Shown in pieces: positions 15,707 through 26,781 of a stretch of 64,000 bases of DNA. The stretch's first letter is position 1, and every line of letters starts with the position of its first letter. The position numbers and the translations under genes are program-made. Origin of the DNA: Neisseria sp. Marseille-Q6792 (GTDB taxonomy: Bacteria > Pseudomonadota > Gammaproteobacteria > Burkholderiales > Neisseriaceae); contig NZ_OW969598.1 of the NCBI RefSeq assembly GCF_943181435.1, positions 1 to 64,000 of the forward strand, in the 5' to 3' direction. A model generated the notes under the pieces. That model did not search any database. It saw nothing but the letters and a program-made list of their open reading frames with translations, and was not told the DNA's origin.

Positions 15707-17641
15707 ATGAGCTTGATCGAATGTAAAAACATCAACCGCTATTTCGGCAGCGGCGAGAACCGCGTCCATATTTTGAAAGACATCAGCCTGTCGATAGAGA
15801 AGGGCGATTTTGTCGCCATCATCGGGCAGTCCGGTTCGGGCAAGTCCACGCTGATGAACATACTCGGCTGTCTGGACACCGCCGGTTCCGGTTCGTACCG
15901 AATCGACGGCATCGAAACTGCCAAAATGCAGCCTGACGAACTGGCGGCATTGCGCCGCGAACGCTTCGGTTTCATCTTCCAACGCTACAACCTCTTAAGC
16001 TCGCTGACCGCAAGGGACAACGTCGCGCTGCCAGCCGTGTATATGGGTATGGGCGGCAAAGAGCGTTCCGCGCGGGCGGACAAACTCTTGCAGGATTTGG
16101 GTTTGGCAAGCAAAGAGGGCAACAAGCCCGGCGAACTCTCGGGCGGACAGCAGCAGCGCGTTTCCATCGCCCGCGCCCTGATGAACGGCGGAGAAATCAT
16201 TTTCGCCGACGAGCCGACCGGCGCACTCGATACCGCCAGCGGCAAAAACGTGATGGAAATCATCCGCAGGCTGCACGAAGCCGGGCATACCGTCATTATG
16301 GTCACGCACGACCCCGGCATCGCCGCCAACGCCAACCGCGTCATCGAAATCCGGGACGGCGAAATCATTTCCGACACCTCGAAAAATCCCGAAATCCCCA
16401 CAAGCAATGTCGGGAGGATTCAGGAAAAAGCCTCGTGGTCGTTTTATTACGACCAGTTTGTCGAAGCCTTCAGAATGTCGGTGCAAGCAGTATTGGCGCA
16501 CAAAATGCGTTCGCTGCTGACCATGCTCGGCATCATCATCGGTATCGCTTCGGTTGTCTCCGTCGTCGCATTGGGCAACGGTTCGCAGAAAAAAATCCTC
16601 GAAGACATCAGTTCGATGGGGACGAACACCATCAGCATCTTCCCCGGGCGCGGCTTCGGCGACAGGCGCAGCGGCAAAATCAGAACCCTGACCATAGACG
16701 ACGCAAAAATCATCGCCAAACAAAGCTACGTTGCTTCCGCCACGCCCATGACTTCGAGCGGCGGCACGCTGACCTACCGCAACACCGACCTGACCGCCTC
16801 GCTTTACGGCGTGGGCGAACAATATTTCGACGTGCGCGGGCTGAAGCTGGAAACGGGGCGGCTGTTTGACGAAAACGATGTGAAAGAAGACGCGCAAGTC
16901 GTCGTCATCGACCAAAATGTTAAAGACAAACTCTTTGCGGATTCGGATCCGTTGGGTAAAACCATTTTGTTCAGGAAACGCCCCTTGACCGTCATCGGCG
17001 TGATGAAAAAAGACGAAAACGCTTTCGGCAATTCCGACGTGCTGATGCTTTGGTCGCCCTATACGACCGTGATGCACCAAATCACAGGCGAGAGCCACAC
17101 CAACTCCATCACCGTTAAAATCAAAGACGATGCCAACACCCAAGTCGCCGAAAAAGGGTTGACCGAGCTGCTCAAAGCGCGGCACGGCACGGAAGATTTC
17201 TTTATGAACAACAGCGACAGCATCAGGCAGATGGTCGAAAGCACCACCGGCACGATGAAGCTGCTGATTTCCTCCATCGCCCTGATTTCATTGGTGGTCG
17301 GTGGCATCGGCGTGATGAACATTATGCTGGTGTCCGTTACCGAGCGCACCAAAGAAATCGGCATACGGATGGCAATCGGCGCGCGGCGCGGCAATATTTT
17401 GCAGCAGTTTTTGATTGAGGCGGTGTTAATCTGCGTCATCGGAGGCTTGGTCGGCGTAGGTTTGTCCGCCGCCGTCAGCCTTGTATTCAATCATTTTGTA
17501 ACCGACTTCCCGATGGACATTTCCGCCATGTCCGTCATCGGCGCGGTCGCCTGTTCGACCGGAATCGGCATCGCGTTCGGCTTTATGCCCGCCAATAAGG
17601 CGGCCAAACTCAATCCGATAGACGCATTGGCGCAGGATTGA
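15707..17641 (+). CDS. macB: MacB ABC-type efflux permease/ATPase
   Basis: A 644-residue fusion of ATPase and permease. The N-terminal ABC domain has Walker A GQSGSGKST (40-48), the signature LSGGQQQR near 145 and Walker B IIFADEPTGALD near 164. A membrane segment at about 270-290, a periplasmic domain (about 300-515) and three C-terminal membrane segments of the FtsX type follow (SLVVGGIGVMNIMLVSVTERTKEIGIRMAIGA). It works with MacA as a mechanotransmission pump that expels substrates from the periplasm. Confidence 0.96.
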   Translation: MSLIECKNINRYFGSGENRVHILKDISLSIEKGDFVAIIGQSGSGKSTLMNILGCLDTAGSGSYRIDGIETAKMQPDELAALRRERFGFIFQRYNLLSSLTARDNVALPAVYMGMGGKERSARADKLLQDLGLASKEGNKPGELSGGQQQRVSIARALMNGGEIIFADEPTGALDTASGKNVMEIIRRLHEAGHTVIMVTHDPGIAANANRVIEIRDGEIISDTSKNPEIPTSNVGRIQEKASWSFYYDQFVEAFRMSVQAVLAHKMRSLLTMLGIIIGIASVVSVVALGNGSQKKILEDISSMGTNTISIFPGRGFGDRRSGKIRTLTIDDAKIIAKQSYVASATPMTSSGGTLTYRNTDLTASLYGVGEQYFDVRGLKLETGRLFDENDVKEDAQVVVIDQNVKDKLFADSDPLGKTILFRKRPLTVIGVMKKDENAFGNSDVLMLWSPYTTVMHQITGESHTNSITVKIKDDANTQVAEKGLTELLKARHGTEDFFMNNSDSIRQMVESTTGTMKLLISSIALISLVVGGIGVMNIMLVSVTERTKEIGIRMAIGARRGNILQQFLIEAVLICVIGGLVGVGLSAAVSLVFNHFVTDFPMDISAMSVIGAVACSTGIGIAFGFMPANKAAKLNPIDALAQD

Positions 17642-17735
17642 GGTTGGAACAAAGATGCCGTCTGAAGCTGCCGGACCGGTCATTTTGGAGCAGAAACTTA
17701 TCGGACAAAACGGTTTCTTAGATTCTACGTTCTAG

Positions 17736-17907
17736 ATTCCCGCTTGCGCGGGAATGACGGCGGCGGGGGTTTCCGTTTTCCCGATGATTGCACACAACGC
17801 TCAAATCCCGTCATTCCCGTAAAGACGGGAATCCGGTTCGTTCGGCTTTGCTTGTTTCGGATAAATCACGGTAACTCAATATTCCGGATTCCCACCCGCG
17901 TGGGAAC
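17736..17907. repeat. dRS3 array, three copies
   Basis: Copies at 17736-17755 and 17813-17832 are good matches. The third at 17888-17907 is degenerate (ATTCCCACCCGCGTGGGAAC). A DUS at 17655-17666 precedes them. No gene is visible in 17642-18058. Confidence 0.8.
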
Positions 17908-18016
17908 GGCGGCGGGGTTTCGTATTGTTCGATTCATTATTTTCAATTATTCAATGGGTTAGGATGTGTCTGTTGGCTTTCAGTGCGGATTGGTTTTCAG
18001 ACGGCATTTTCCGCAA

Positions 18017-18045
18017 AAAAGGCTTGGAATTTTCCAAGCCTTTTG
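18017..18045 (-). terminator. dsbC terminator
   Basis: Perfect hairpin AAAAGGCTTGG...CCAAGCCTTTT with T-rich tail on the minus strand, 14 bases past the dsbC stop. Unlike most terminators here it is not made of DUS. Confidence 0.92.
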
Positions 18046-18058
18046 TTTTGCGGATGGA

Positions 18059-18841
18059 TTATTGATTTTTGCGGATGATTTCCTCCAGCTGGGGCATCGG
18101 GCTGTAGCCGCTTTGAGTGTGTCCGTTGGGGAAAACGACGGTCGGCGTGCCGTTGAATCCGAACTGTTCGCCCAAGGAAGTAGTTTCCGCAACCGGATTT
18201 TCACAGTCGCCGCTACCGCTCGGGAACTGACCCTTACGCATCCAGTTTGTCCATGCTTTGACAGGGTCGGGTTGGCACCAAAGGATTTGCGCTTTGCGTT
18301 CCGCATCCGGGTGGAGGCTGGCAATCGGCATCATGAAGTTGTAAATCGTGATGTCGGTCATTTTTTCGAATTCGTGTTCCAGACGCTTGCAGAACGGGCA
18401 GTCCGGATCCGAGAAGACGGCAACCTGCAGCTTGCCGCTGCCGCGAACCTCTTTAATCGCTTTATCTAAAGGCAGGGAGGCGAAATCGATTTTGTTCAAA
18501 TCGGCTGCGCGCATATCGGTCAGGCTCTGGCGGGAATTAATGTCGATAAGGTCGCCGACAATCATATAGTTGCCCTGAGCGTCGGTGTAGATGATTTGTT
18601 TGCCGCTGATAACGACTTCGTAAAGCCCTTGAATCGGTGTTTCACCAACACTCAAGACTTTCAGGTCTTGGGCTTCATAGGCTTTTTCAAGGCGTGCTTT
18701 GAGGTTTTCGGCAACATTGCCCTGTGCCGGTTTTTGCGCGGTTGCAGGCGTTTGGGCAGCATTGGAAACTGGGGTTTGACCGCACGCCAGTAGCGGGAGG
18801 ACGGTAAGGGGGGTTAAGATTTTGATTAACTTGGTTTTCAT
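18059..18841 (-). CDS. dsbC: Disulfide isomerase DsbC, lipoprotein type
   Basis: A 260-residue periplasmic protein that reshuffles wrong disulfides. From the ATG at 18841 it begins with a signal peptide ending in LLAC, a lipobox that would lipidate C20; most DsbC proteins are soluble. A dimerisation domain (about 45-110) precedes a thioredoxin fold with active site CPFC (148-151) in AVFSDPDCPFCKRL, where enteric DsbC usually has CGYC. The cis-proline loop NGTPTVVFPNG and a second Cys pair (LWC...GDC) are present. A longer frame from 18883 is rejected because it would bury the signal peptide. Confidence 0.9.
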   Translation of the reverse strand: MKTKLIKILTPLTVLPLLACGQTPVSNAAQTPATAQKPAQGNVAENLKARLEKAYEAQDLKVLSVGETPIQGLYEVVISGKQIIYTDAQGNYMIVGDLIDINSRQSLTDMRAADLNKIDFASLPLDKAIKEVRGSGKLQVAVFSDPDCPFCKRLEHEFEKMTDITIYNFMMPIASLHPDAERKAQILWCQPDPVKAWTNWMRKGQFPSGSGDCENPVAETTSLGEQFGFNGTPTVVFPNGHTQSGYSPMPQLEEIIRKNQ

Positions 18842-18977
18842 ATAAAGATGATTGCGCGTGTTGGAAAAGCGGCATTGTATCAAACCTCTGTTGCGCCTGC
18901 ATTGCGCCGAGGCTCAATTTATCGTCTGAAAATAGCTTCCGGCTGTTAAAATACGAAAAAATAATTTGATTGTTTGT

Positions 18978-19025
18978 ATGATCTACCACCGCATCGCTGT
19001 AAATACATGGCTAAGCGGACTTTAG
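18978..19025 (+). pseudogene. Remnant of the priA 5' end
   Basis: Nine codons starting at 18978 encode MIYHRIAVN, exactly the first nine residues of priA at 19808. The three nucleotide differences are all synonymous third positions. The frame then diverges and stops at 19023. It marks the old start of priA, now separated from the gene by an unrecognised coding sequence. Confidence 0.75.
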
Positions 19026-19093
19026 TCCCGCTTGAGGTCGTCTGAAAGATTTGCTGCGGGCAACTGAAAGATTTTATCGACACTTTGAGAAAA

Positions 19094-19762
19094 ATGATGA
19101 ACCAACAAGAATACGCTGAATATCTGTTTAAGCTGCTGGGCGAAGAGCCGCAGGCAGCAGATAAATATAATGGCTGGGAAGATTATTTCTACGGTTTGTT
19201 TCAAGGTTTTATGCCCGACGGAGAAGGCGTGGCTGCGGTGTTTGAACCTTTGGAAAAGGGACAGGAATTGTTGGCGCGCATTATGCCTGTGTATCAAAAC
19301 ACTGCCGAACACAACCAAGAAATCCTCGACGGCGGCTATATTCCCGGCTATTTCTGCCCGCCTGCGCAAGATGAGGCAGAAGTGAGACAGACGGGCGAGC
19401 GTTTGCTGGAAGGTCTGCGCGAATTTGCCCGCTTTGTTGAAGACGAAGAGCTGATTGCAGCCTTGGCAGCGATTAAACAGATACGTTTGGGTGAGCCTGC
19501 GGAAGAGTTTGACGATACTCGGGATTTGTTGGGAGAGGTATTTGGCGAATGGCAGACGGGCAATACGGATGACAACAGCCCCGAACAAGTGTTGGACGAA
19601 GCCTATTATTCTATAAATTGCGATTATTACCTGTCCGCCTATCTGCAATATCCGCTTTACCGCAACAAGCCTGACAGCGATTTTCTCCGTCCTTATTTCG
19701 ATTTGTGGAAACAGGGTTACGGCTTTACTTTAGGTAAAGACTGTTTGTATTTGTGCAAATAA
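19094..19762 (+). CDS. Hypothetical protein inserted upstream of priA
   Basis: A 222-residue protein that I do not recognise. It is acidic, rich in Glu, Tyr and aromatic residues, and has no signal peptide or membrane segment. Visible traits are a Tyr-rich N-terminus (NQQEYAEYLFKLLGEEPQAA), a helical middle part and the C-terminal stretch YYSINCDYYLSAYLQYPLY...FDLWKQGYGFTLGKDCLYLCK. ATG at 19094 or 19097 is preferred over an upstream TTG at 19085. A DUS of the GGCC type follows the stop. It lies between a broken copy of the priA start and intact priA, so it was gained with a duplication or allele replacement. Such tail genes are often immunity-like or toxin-associated, but nothing here proves that. 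Confidence 0.8.
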   Translation: MMNQQEYAEYLFKLLGEEPQAADKYNGWEDYFYGLFQGFMPDGEGVAAVFEPLEKGQELLARIMPVYQNTAEHNQEILDGGYIPGYFCPPAQDEAEVRQTGERLLEGLREFARFVEDEELIAALAAIKQIRLGEPAEEFDDTRDLLGEVFGEWQTGNTDDNSPEQVLDEAYYSINCDYYLSAYLQYPLYRNKPDSDFLRPYFDLWKQGYGFTLGKDCLYLCK

Positions 19763-19807
19763 CTTCCGTTTTTTCAGACGGCCTCAAACCATTTGTCCGA
19801 CCACGCT

Positions 19808-21997
<2,190 letters not shown>

Positions 21998-22011
21998 TTA
22001 TTGGCAATCTG

Positions 22012-22045
22012 ATGCCGTTTGAAAACCGTTTCAGACGGCATTTTT
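22012..22045. terminator. Bidirectional DUS terminator, one arm mutated
   Basis: ATGCCGTTTGAA (one mismatch to DUS) pairs with TTCAGACGGCAT and is followed by TTTTTATT. It separates convergent priA and nnrS. Confidence 0.85.
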
Positions 22046-23141
22046 ATTCCGGATCGTCTGTAAACGCGTTCGCCCGAAAAATAGGTACGAATGTCAGCAG
22101 GTAAAGCACGAACACGGCGGCGGTCAGAATCGCGGGGATGGTGATGAAGAATATCGGGTTCACGTTCATTAAAACAGCGCGCGAGACGGCGGCGGCGAAA
22201 AGAATGGGGACGGCGATGCGGCAGAGTTTCGGGTAGTCGAGTTTGGTAAAGCCGCTGTGCCACAGTCCGGCGGTCAGCCACACCATCATCACGCCGCCCA
22301 TCATGCCGCCGAGGGTAATCAGGTGTAGGGGCGCGGAGGCGGGCAGGTTTTGCAGTTTCGCCGCGCCTGTCCACAAATAGCCTGCGGCGGCAAAAAGCTG
22401 GAGCAGGTAATAAGTGCGGACGTAGTGTTTGCGCAGGAGTTCATGATGGTGAAGCTCACGCAGCTTGGCGAGCAGGATAAAGCCGACGGCGAGCGCGGTA
22501 AAACCGGCGGTTTGCGCGGGCAGCCAAAGTTCGGCGGCGGCGTGCAGCAACAGGAAGGTGATGGCGATGTTTTTATAGACAACGTTGGGGATGAATACAG
22601 GGTCTTTCAGACGGCATTTTTTGAGGGCTTCCGCGCCCAAAAGGACGCTGACGCGCACGGATACGAACATGACCGCTGCCATGTTCAAATGCACTTGCGC
22701 GCGCAACAGGTTTAAATCGCCGGTTGCAGCGTATGCCGTCTGAAAAACGGTAAATGCGGCAAGCAACGTCAAAAGAGCGAAGTTGTCAGTGTTGCGGTCG
22801 AGCCAAATCAGCCAGGCGCAGAACAGCAGCAACACCAGCCAATAGGCGGCAACGAAAAATGCGGCAAGTTGCGGTAAAAATGGCAATAAAACAGCCGTAA
22901 CAAGCAACAACACCGCCATCAAAGTAGCGGCAGGTTTCAGGTTGCCCGAAAAACCCGTCCAGTCCAAAAAAGCGGCAGTCAAAAAACCGCCGTATGCCGC
23001 CGGCAGCATAAGTTCCAAGAAAATTTGGCGGTGCAGGACGATGGCACCGGGGTTGATGAAAAACACCAACGCACCGAGTATGGCAAGTACTGCCGCACCG
23101 ACGAAAAACGGGCGCATAGGATGGGTAAAAAATTTATTCAT
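22044..23141 (-). CDS. nnrS: NnrS family heme/copper membrane protein
   Basis: A 365-residue integral membrane protein with about 10-12 helices. The opening HPMRPFFVGAAVLAIL is the conserved start of NnrS proteins, which bind heme and copper and protect cells against nitric oxide and nitrosative stress during denitrification. Conserved histidines such as H52-type VLHRQIFLELMLPAAYGGF and AQVHLNMA are visible. Neisseriae make and reduce NO, so the role fits. It is convergent with priA. Its placement beside the accessory transport block may be accidental. Confidence 0.88.
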   Translation of the reverse strand: MNKFFTHPMRPFFVGAAVLAILGALVFFINPGAIVLHRQIFLELMLPAAYGGFLTAAFLDWTGFSGNLKPAATLMAVLLLVTAVLLPFLPQLAAFFVAAYWLVLLLFCAWLIWLDRNTDNFALLTLLAAFTVFQTAYAATGDLNLLRAQVHLNMAAVMFVSVRVSVLLGAEALKKCRLKDPVFIPNVVYKNIAITFLLLHAAAELWLPAQTAGFTALAVGFILLAKLRELHHHELLRKHYVRTYYLLQLFAAAGYLWTGAAKLQNLPASAPLHLITLGGMMGGVMMVWLTAGLWHSGFTKLDYPKLCRIAVPILFAAAVSRAVLMNVNPIFFITIPAILTAAVFVLYLLTFVPIFRANAFTDDPE

Positions 23142-23238
23142 CGCTTGGCTTGATTCTGTATGAAGATGCTTTCGGGTATGGATTTATTGGGCGGACAGGG
23201 TTGTATTTTTGCCAAACAGGCAAGCCTGAGGCTTGCTC

Positions 23239-23393
23239 GCCCTCTCCCTAACCCTCTCTCACGGGGCGAGGGAATCGGGCTGTCGAGCCCGAACATTTTC
23301 AGATTTACCTGACATCTGATTTTCAATCCTACGTTCTCTGATTTTCAGCAAACTGTTCCCCTCTCCCTGTGGGAGAGGGTTAGGGAGAGGGCA
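23239..23393. repeat. 155-bp element with 20-bp perfect inverted ends
   Basis: GCCCTCTCCCTAACCCTCTC at 23239-23258 is the exact reverse complement of 23374-23393. An inner imperfect palindrome (GGGCGAGG...CTCCC region) also occurs. The motif is a family of intergenic repeats seen in other proteobacteria, not a typical neisserial Correia or dRS3 repeat. No coding capacity. It forms the left flank of the transporter block. Confidence 0.75.
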
Positions 23394-23428
23394 ACGAACC
23401 GCAAGGTTCGTCAGATACTCAAATCCCA

Positions 23429-24124
23429 TCACTCATAATAATGAATCCCCCGAAACTCCCTTGCCACCACGCCTTCTTCAAAAGCCGAATCGCGTTCGGA
23501 CAGCGGCGTGGGCAGGGCAATCACATTTTGCACGTTCATGCCCTTAGCGGAAAGCAGCATAATTTCATGGCTCAGGCGCGCGGCTTCGAAGCGGTCATGC
23601 GTTACCAGCATACACGCCATGCCCTGCTGCTCGATTTTTTCCACCAGCATGGCGACCAAAATATCGCGCAAATCGCGGTCCAACCCGACAAACGGCTCGT
23701 CCAGCAAGGCAAGGTCGCAGCCACACAGCAGCAGGCGTAAAAATGCCACCCGTTTCGCCATGCCGCCGGACAACTCGGTCGGATATTTGTTCAAATCGCC
23801 CGCAGTCAACCCGACTTTCGCCGCCAGTGCGATGATTTCGCCTTCATCGGGTTTGTCCATAAAAATCGCGATATTCTGCATCGCGGTCAGGTTTTCCGGC
23901 AGGCGGTTTTCTTGAAACAGAAAACCCGTTTTGCGGAAAGTATTGCGTATCGTGCCCGATTTCGGCGTTTCCAAGCCCGCGATCAGCCGCAAAACCGTCG
24001 TCTTGCCGCAGCCGCTCGGCCCGAACAAGGCTTTCACTTCGCCGTGTTGCAGGTTCAAACTGAAATCGCGCACGATGGGGTCGCGGAGAATTTCAAAACG
24101 CACGTTTTCAAGGCTGAGCATCAT
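23429..24124 (-). CDS. ABC transporter ATPase, NitT/TauT (SsuB) type
   Basis: A 231-residue ATPase with Walker A GPSGCGKTT (35-43), signature ELSGGMAKR near 113 and Walker B LALLDEPFVGLD. Sequence type is that of nitrate/sulfonate/taurine/thiamine-precursor importers. ATG at 24124 overlaps the permease stop by 4 bases (ATGA-type coupling); an ATG one codon later is also possible, and the AGGAG before it doubles as permease coding sequence. It is the last gene of the block receptor, binding protein, permease, ATPase. Substrate unknown. Confidence 0.88.
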   Translation of the reverse strand: MMLSLENVRFEILRDPIVRDFSLNLQHGEVKALFGPSGCGKTTVLRLIAGLETPKSGTIRNTFRKTGFLFQENRLPENLTAMQNIAIFMDKPDEGEIIALAAKVGLTAGDLNKYPTELSGGMAKRVAFLRLLLCGCDLALLDEPFVGLDRDLRDILVAMLVEKIEQQGMACMLVTHDRFEAARLSHEIMLLSAKGMNVQNVIALPTPLSERDSAFEEGVVAREFRGIHYYE

Positions 24125-24918
24125 CTCCTCCACGGCATAAACAAAATTTCCAAAGGCTTGGTAATCAGGTATTCAAACAGCGACACAAACACGATAACCA
24201 ACACCACATAAGCCATCACCGTCGAAGTCTCCAGCATCGCCCTCGCGTCCGCAATCCGCGCACCCACGCCTTCGCTCGCGCCCAAGAGTTCCGCCATAAT
24301 CACCACCTTTACCCCCATCGCCACCGCCACGCCGATGCTGGAAATCACATAGCCCGTCAGATGCGGGATATACAGATAACGGATTTTTTTCAGACGGCCT
24401 AATTTATAAGCGTCAAACAACTCCTCATACTGCTTGTTCACACTCGCCATCCCGACCGCCGCACTCGCAAACGTCAGTGGCGCAACCAACACAATAATGG
24501 TAAACAGCACGCTCGGATTGCCGAAACCAAACCAAAACAGGGCCATCACCACCCAAATAATCGGCGGCATCGCCAACAAAATCGTAATCACAGGCTTAAG
24601 CAACGCCATCGCCGTCTTAAAACTGCCCGCCACCAGCCCCGCCGCCAATCCCGCTACCAGCGCAACCGAAATCCCCACCACCGACCGCCATAGAGAAATC
24701 CCAATTTCGTTTTCCTGAAAATGTTTCAATAAATCAAACGACTTTTGAAACACCTCCACCGGCTCAGGCAGCATAAACTCGCCGAACACGGCACTGCCCC
24801 ATGCCCACAACGCCACCACCACCATCGCCACACTCAGACCGGCAAAGCCGCTCCAAAGGTAGTCGATGATGTAAAACACCGCAGGCTGCGGTTTGCGGAT
24901 TTTGTCGGTTTTAATCAT
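24121..24918 (-). CDS. ABC transporter permease, NitT/TauT (SsuC) type
   Basis: A 265-residue inner-membrane permease with about six membrane segments. The EAA-type coupling loop is EELFDAYKLGRLKKIRYLYIPHL (about 160-182), as in BPD_transp_1 permeases for sulfonates, nitrate or thiamine precursors. It is translationally coupled to the ATPase downstream. It is separated from the binding-protein gene by 829 bp of repeats, so the two parts may no longer be in one tight operon. Confidence 0.88.
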   Translation of the reverse strand: MIKTDKIRKPQPAVFYIIDYLWSGFAGLSVAMVVVALWAWGSAVFGEFMLPEPVEVFQKSFDLLKHFQENEIGISLWRSVVGISVALVAGLAAGLVAGSFKTAMALLKPVITILLAMPPIIWVVMALFWFGFGNPSVLFTIIVLVAPLTFASAAVGMASVNKQYEELFDAYKLGRLKKIRYLYIPHLTGYVISSIGVAVAMGVKVVIMAELLGASEGVGARIADARAMLETSTVMAYVVLVIVFVSLFEYLITKPLEILFMPWRR

Positions 24919-24999
24919 GGGTTGGGTGTTGGTTTGTCGTTATGTTTTGGCAAGGATAGGCCGTCTGAAAAATCAGTTATCAGGATATTTGTATCCGAC

Positions 25000-25660
25000 A
25001 GTTTGTTCAGCTATGCCGTAAAGTCGGATGCCGGAGTCTGCCCCACAGTTACCACCCGCCGTCATTCCCGCGTAGGCGGGAATCCACAAGTTTGACGCTG
25101 CTGCAATTTTAAAACATTCCTGCAATATCGAGGACTGGATTCCTGCCTACGTGGGAATGACTGCTTTTGGTGTATTGTTCCGACTGTTATCTGATAGGTC
25201 GTCTGAAAAAAGTAGCTACTGCCTTGGTCAGATGCGGGTGGCGGCAGGGCGGTTTGTTGCTATGATACGGGAGTTCCGATATACAAAGTCGGATACTCGT
25301 ATCCGACAGCCCCGTTTAACCGAAATGTCGGATTCAAGAATCCGACCTACGCCACTATAACCACGACGCGTCCTTACGGATGGTTTATCCGTTATTTTTT
25401 CAAATAAAGCTCTTGGTGCAAATAGAAACCCACCCGCCGTCATTCCCGCGCAGGCGGGAATCCAGAGGTTTAACGTTGCTGCAATTTTAAAACATTCCTG
25501 CAATATCAGAGACTGGATTCCCGCCTGCGCGGGAATGACGGCTTTTTGTGTACTGTTCTAACTATTATCTGATAGGCCGTCTGAAAAGAGTAGGTCGGAT
25601 ACTCGTATCCGACAACCCTTTTAGCTGAAATGTCGGATTCAAGAATCTGACCTACGCTGC
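25000..25660. repeat. Direct duplication of a dRS3-containing block
   Basis: A unit recurs with a shift of about 376 bp at its left end and about 305 bp at its right end. Each copy has a dRS3 pair (25064/25139 and 25442/25517) around an identical spacer GCTGCAATTTTAAAACATTC, then CTGATAGGYCGTCTGAAAA, the palindrome GTCGGATACTCGTATCCGAC (25288 and 25594) and the palindrome GTCGGATTCAAGAATCCGAC (25327, imperfect at 25632). A third, decayed GTCGGAT...ATCCGAC-like trace lies near 25000-25040. No genes are seen in 24919-25747. Confidence 0.85.
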
Positions 25661-25747
25661 TCTGATAATGTCCTGACAGGCCGTCTGAAAAATGATAAAT
25701 CAGGTATTCATAACTACCATGCCCTTTATCAGATAACCTCTTTCCCT

Positions 25748-26725
25748 TTAAGCCAAGAAGAACCCGTTATCCGGCAGTTTGCCGCCCAGAAGTTTCGGGT
25801 TGAACTGCATCAGGATTTCGTAAAACTTCAAAATCTCGTTTTTCACTTCGCTGCCTTTGCTTACCGTCAGCCGCGCGCCGTCCAAGCCCATGACTAGGGC
25901 GGGTTCGGGGGCGGGGAGGTAGTTTTTGCCGATTTTCGCCGCGCTTTGGCGGTTGGCGAGTATCCAGTTGAGCGCGTTTTTCAAATCCTGATGGAAGAGG
26001 TCGAACTGTGCCTTGTGTGCGTGGAAATATTCTTCGTTGGCGATGATGCCTGCCATCGGAATCAGCGGTTTGGTGTCAAACGCCTGTCCCCATGCCTTCA
26101 CCAAATCAAAGCCGCGCACGACGTTTACGCCCATGGTTTTGCCTTTGAGCAGGCTGGCGGTCGCCATCGGTTCGGGCAGGATGGCGGCGTGGTAGTCTTT
26201 GCTTAAAAACAGTCCGACTGCTTCGGGCGGCGTGGCGGTGTAGGTGATGCCGACTTTGTGCGCGTCGATTCTCAGTTTTTTCAACAAGGCTTGCAGCACG
26301 ATGTCGGGCATATCGTTTTTAAACGGCACGAGGATTTTTTTGCCGACCAAGTCCTGCGGCGAGGCAATCGCGCTGCCTTTGCACATCAGCTGCGTGATGC
26401 CGTTGGTCAAAATATTCACCATACCGACTTTCTGCCCTTGGTTGCGCAGGTTCACGCCGACATTGCTCGGACTCATCATCACTTTAAATTGTCCGCTCGC
26501 TACGCCCGCGCGCAGTTGGTCGGGCGAACGCCAGATTTTCAGCGACACGTCCGCCTGCTTCGCCAGCTTGCCTTGCAACGCCGCTACGGCGATGGTAACG
26601 CTGGGCATTGCCGGTGCGCCGTACACGGTAAATTGTTCTTTACCCGCCGCCAATAGCGAAGGCGAAACGCCTGCGGCTGCCAGCGCGGCGGTCATTTTTA
26701 AGAAATCACGTCTTTTCAGTTCCAT
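25748..26725 (-). CDS. Tat-exported ABC substrate-binding protein (NMT1/TauA-like)
   Basis: A 325-residue periplasmic binding protein. The N-terminus MELKRRDFLKMTAALAAAGV is a twin-arginine signal (RRDFLK) followed by a hydrophobic stretch and cleavage after LLAAG or near it, so it should be exported folded, unusual for this family and possibly meaning that a cofactor or metal is bound in the cytoplasm. The body (YGAPAMPSVTIAVAALQGKLAK..., PSNVGVNLRNQGQKVGMVN..., ILPEPMATASLL) matches the NMT1/THI5-like and TauA-like fold. It lies between the receptor gene and the repeat block and is the likely ligand-binding partner of the NitT/TauT-type permease. Confidence 0.82.
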   Translation of the reverse strand: MELKRRDFLKMTAALAAAGVSPSLLAAGKEQFTVYGAPAMPSVTIAVAALQGKLAKQADVSLKIWRSPDQLRAGVASGQFKVMMSPSNVGVNLRNQGQKVGMVNILTNGITQLMCKGSAIASPQDLVGKKILVPFKNDMPDIVLQALLKKLRIDAHKVGITYTATPPEAVGLFLSKDYHAAILPEPMATASLLKGKTMGVNVVRGFDLVKAWGQAFDTKPLIPMAGIIANEEYFHAHKAQFDLFHQDLKNALNWILANRQSAAKIGKNYLPAPEPALVMGLDGARLTVSKGSEVKNEILKFYEILMQFNPKLLGGKLPDNGFFLA

Positions 26726-26781
26726 TTTTTATCTCCTAATTCTTAATAAGCCGGTGTGGCATTTTTTCAGACGGCATGGTT

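Noticed and set aside
15995-17185. Minus-strand frame of 396 codons opposite macB
   Set aside because: Shadow frame; MacB is unambiguous.
19094-19762. Assigning the gene before priA to UPF0149 or an immunity family
   Set aside because: The resemblance is only in general acidity and aromatic content. No diagnostic motif could be seen, so it remains hypothetical.
25286-25660. CRISPR-like array in the duplicated repeat block
   Set aside because: Repeats are too few and are palindromic with conserved, not variable, spacers; no cas genes.
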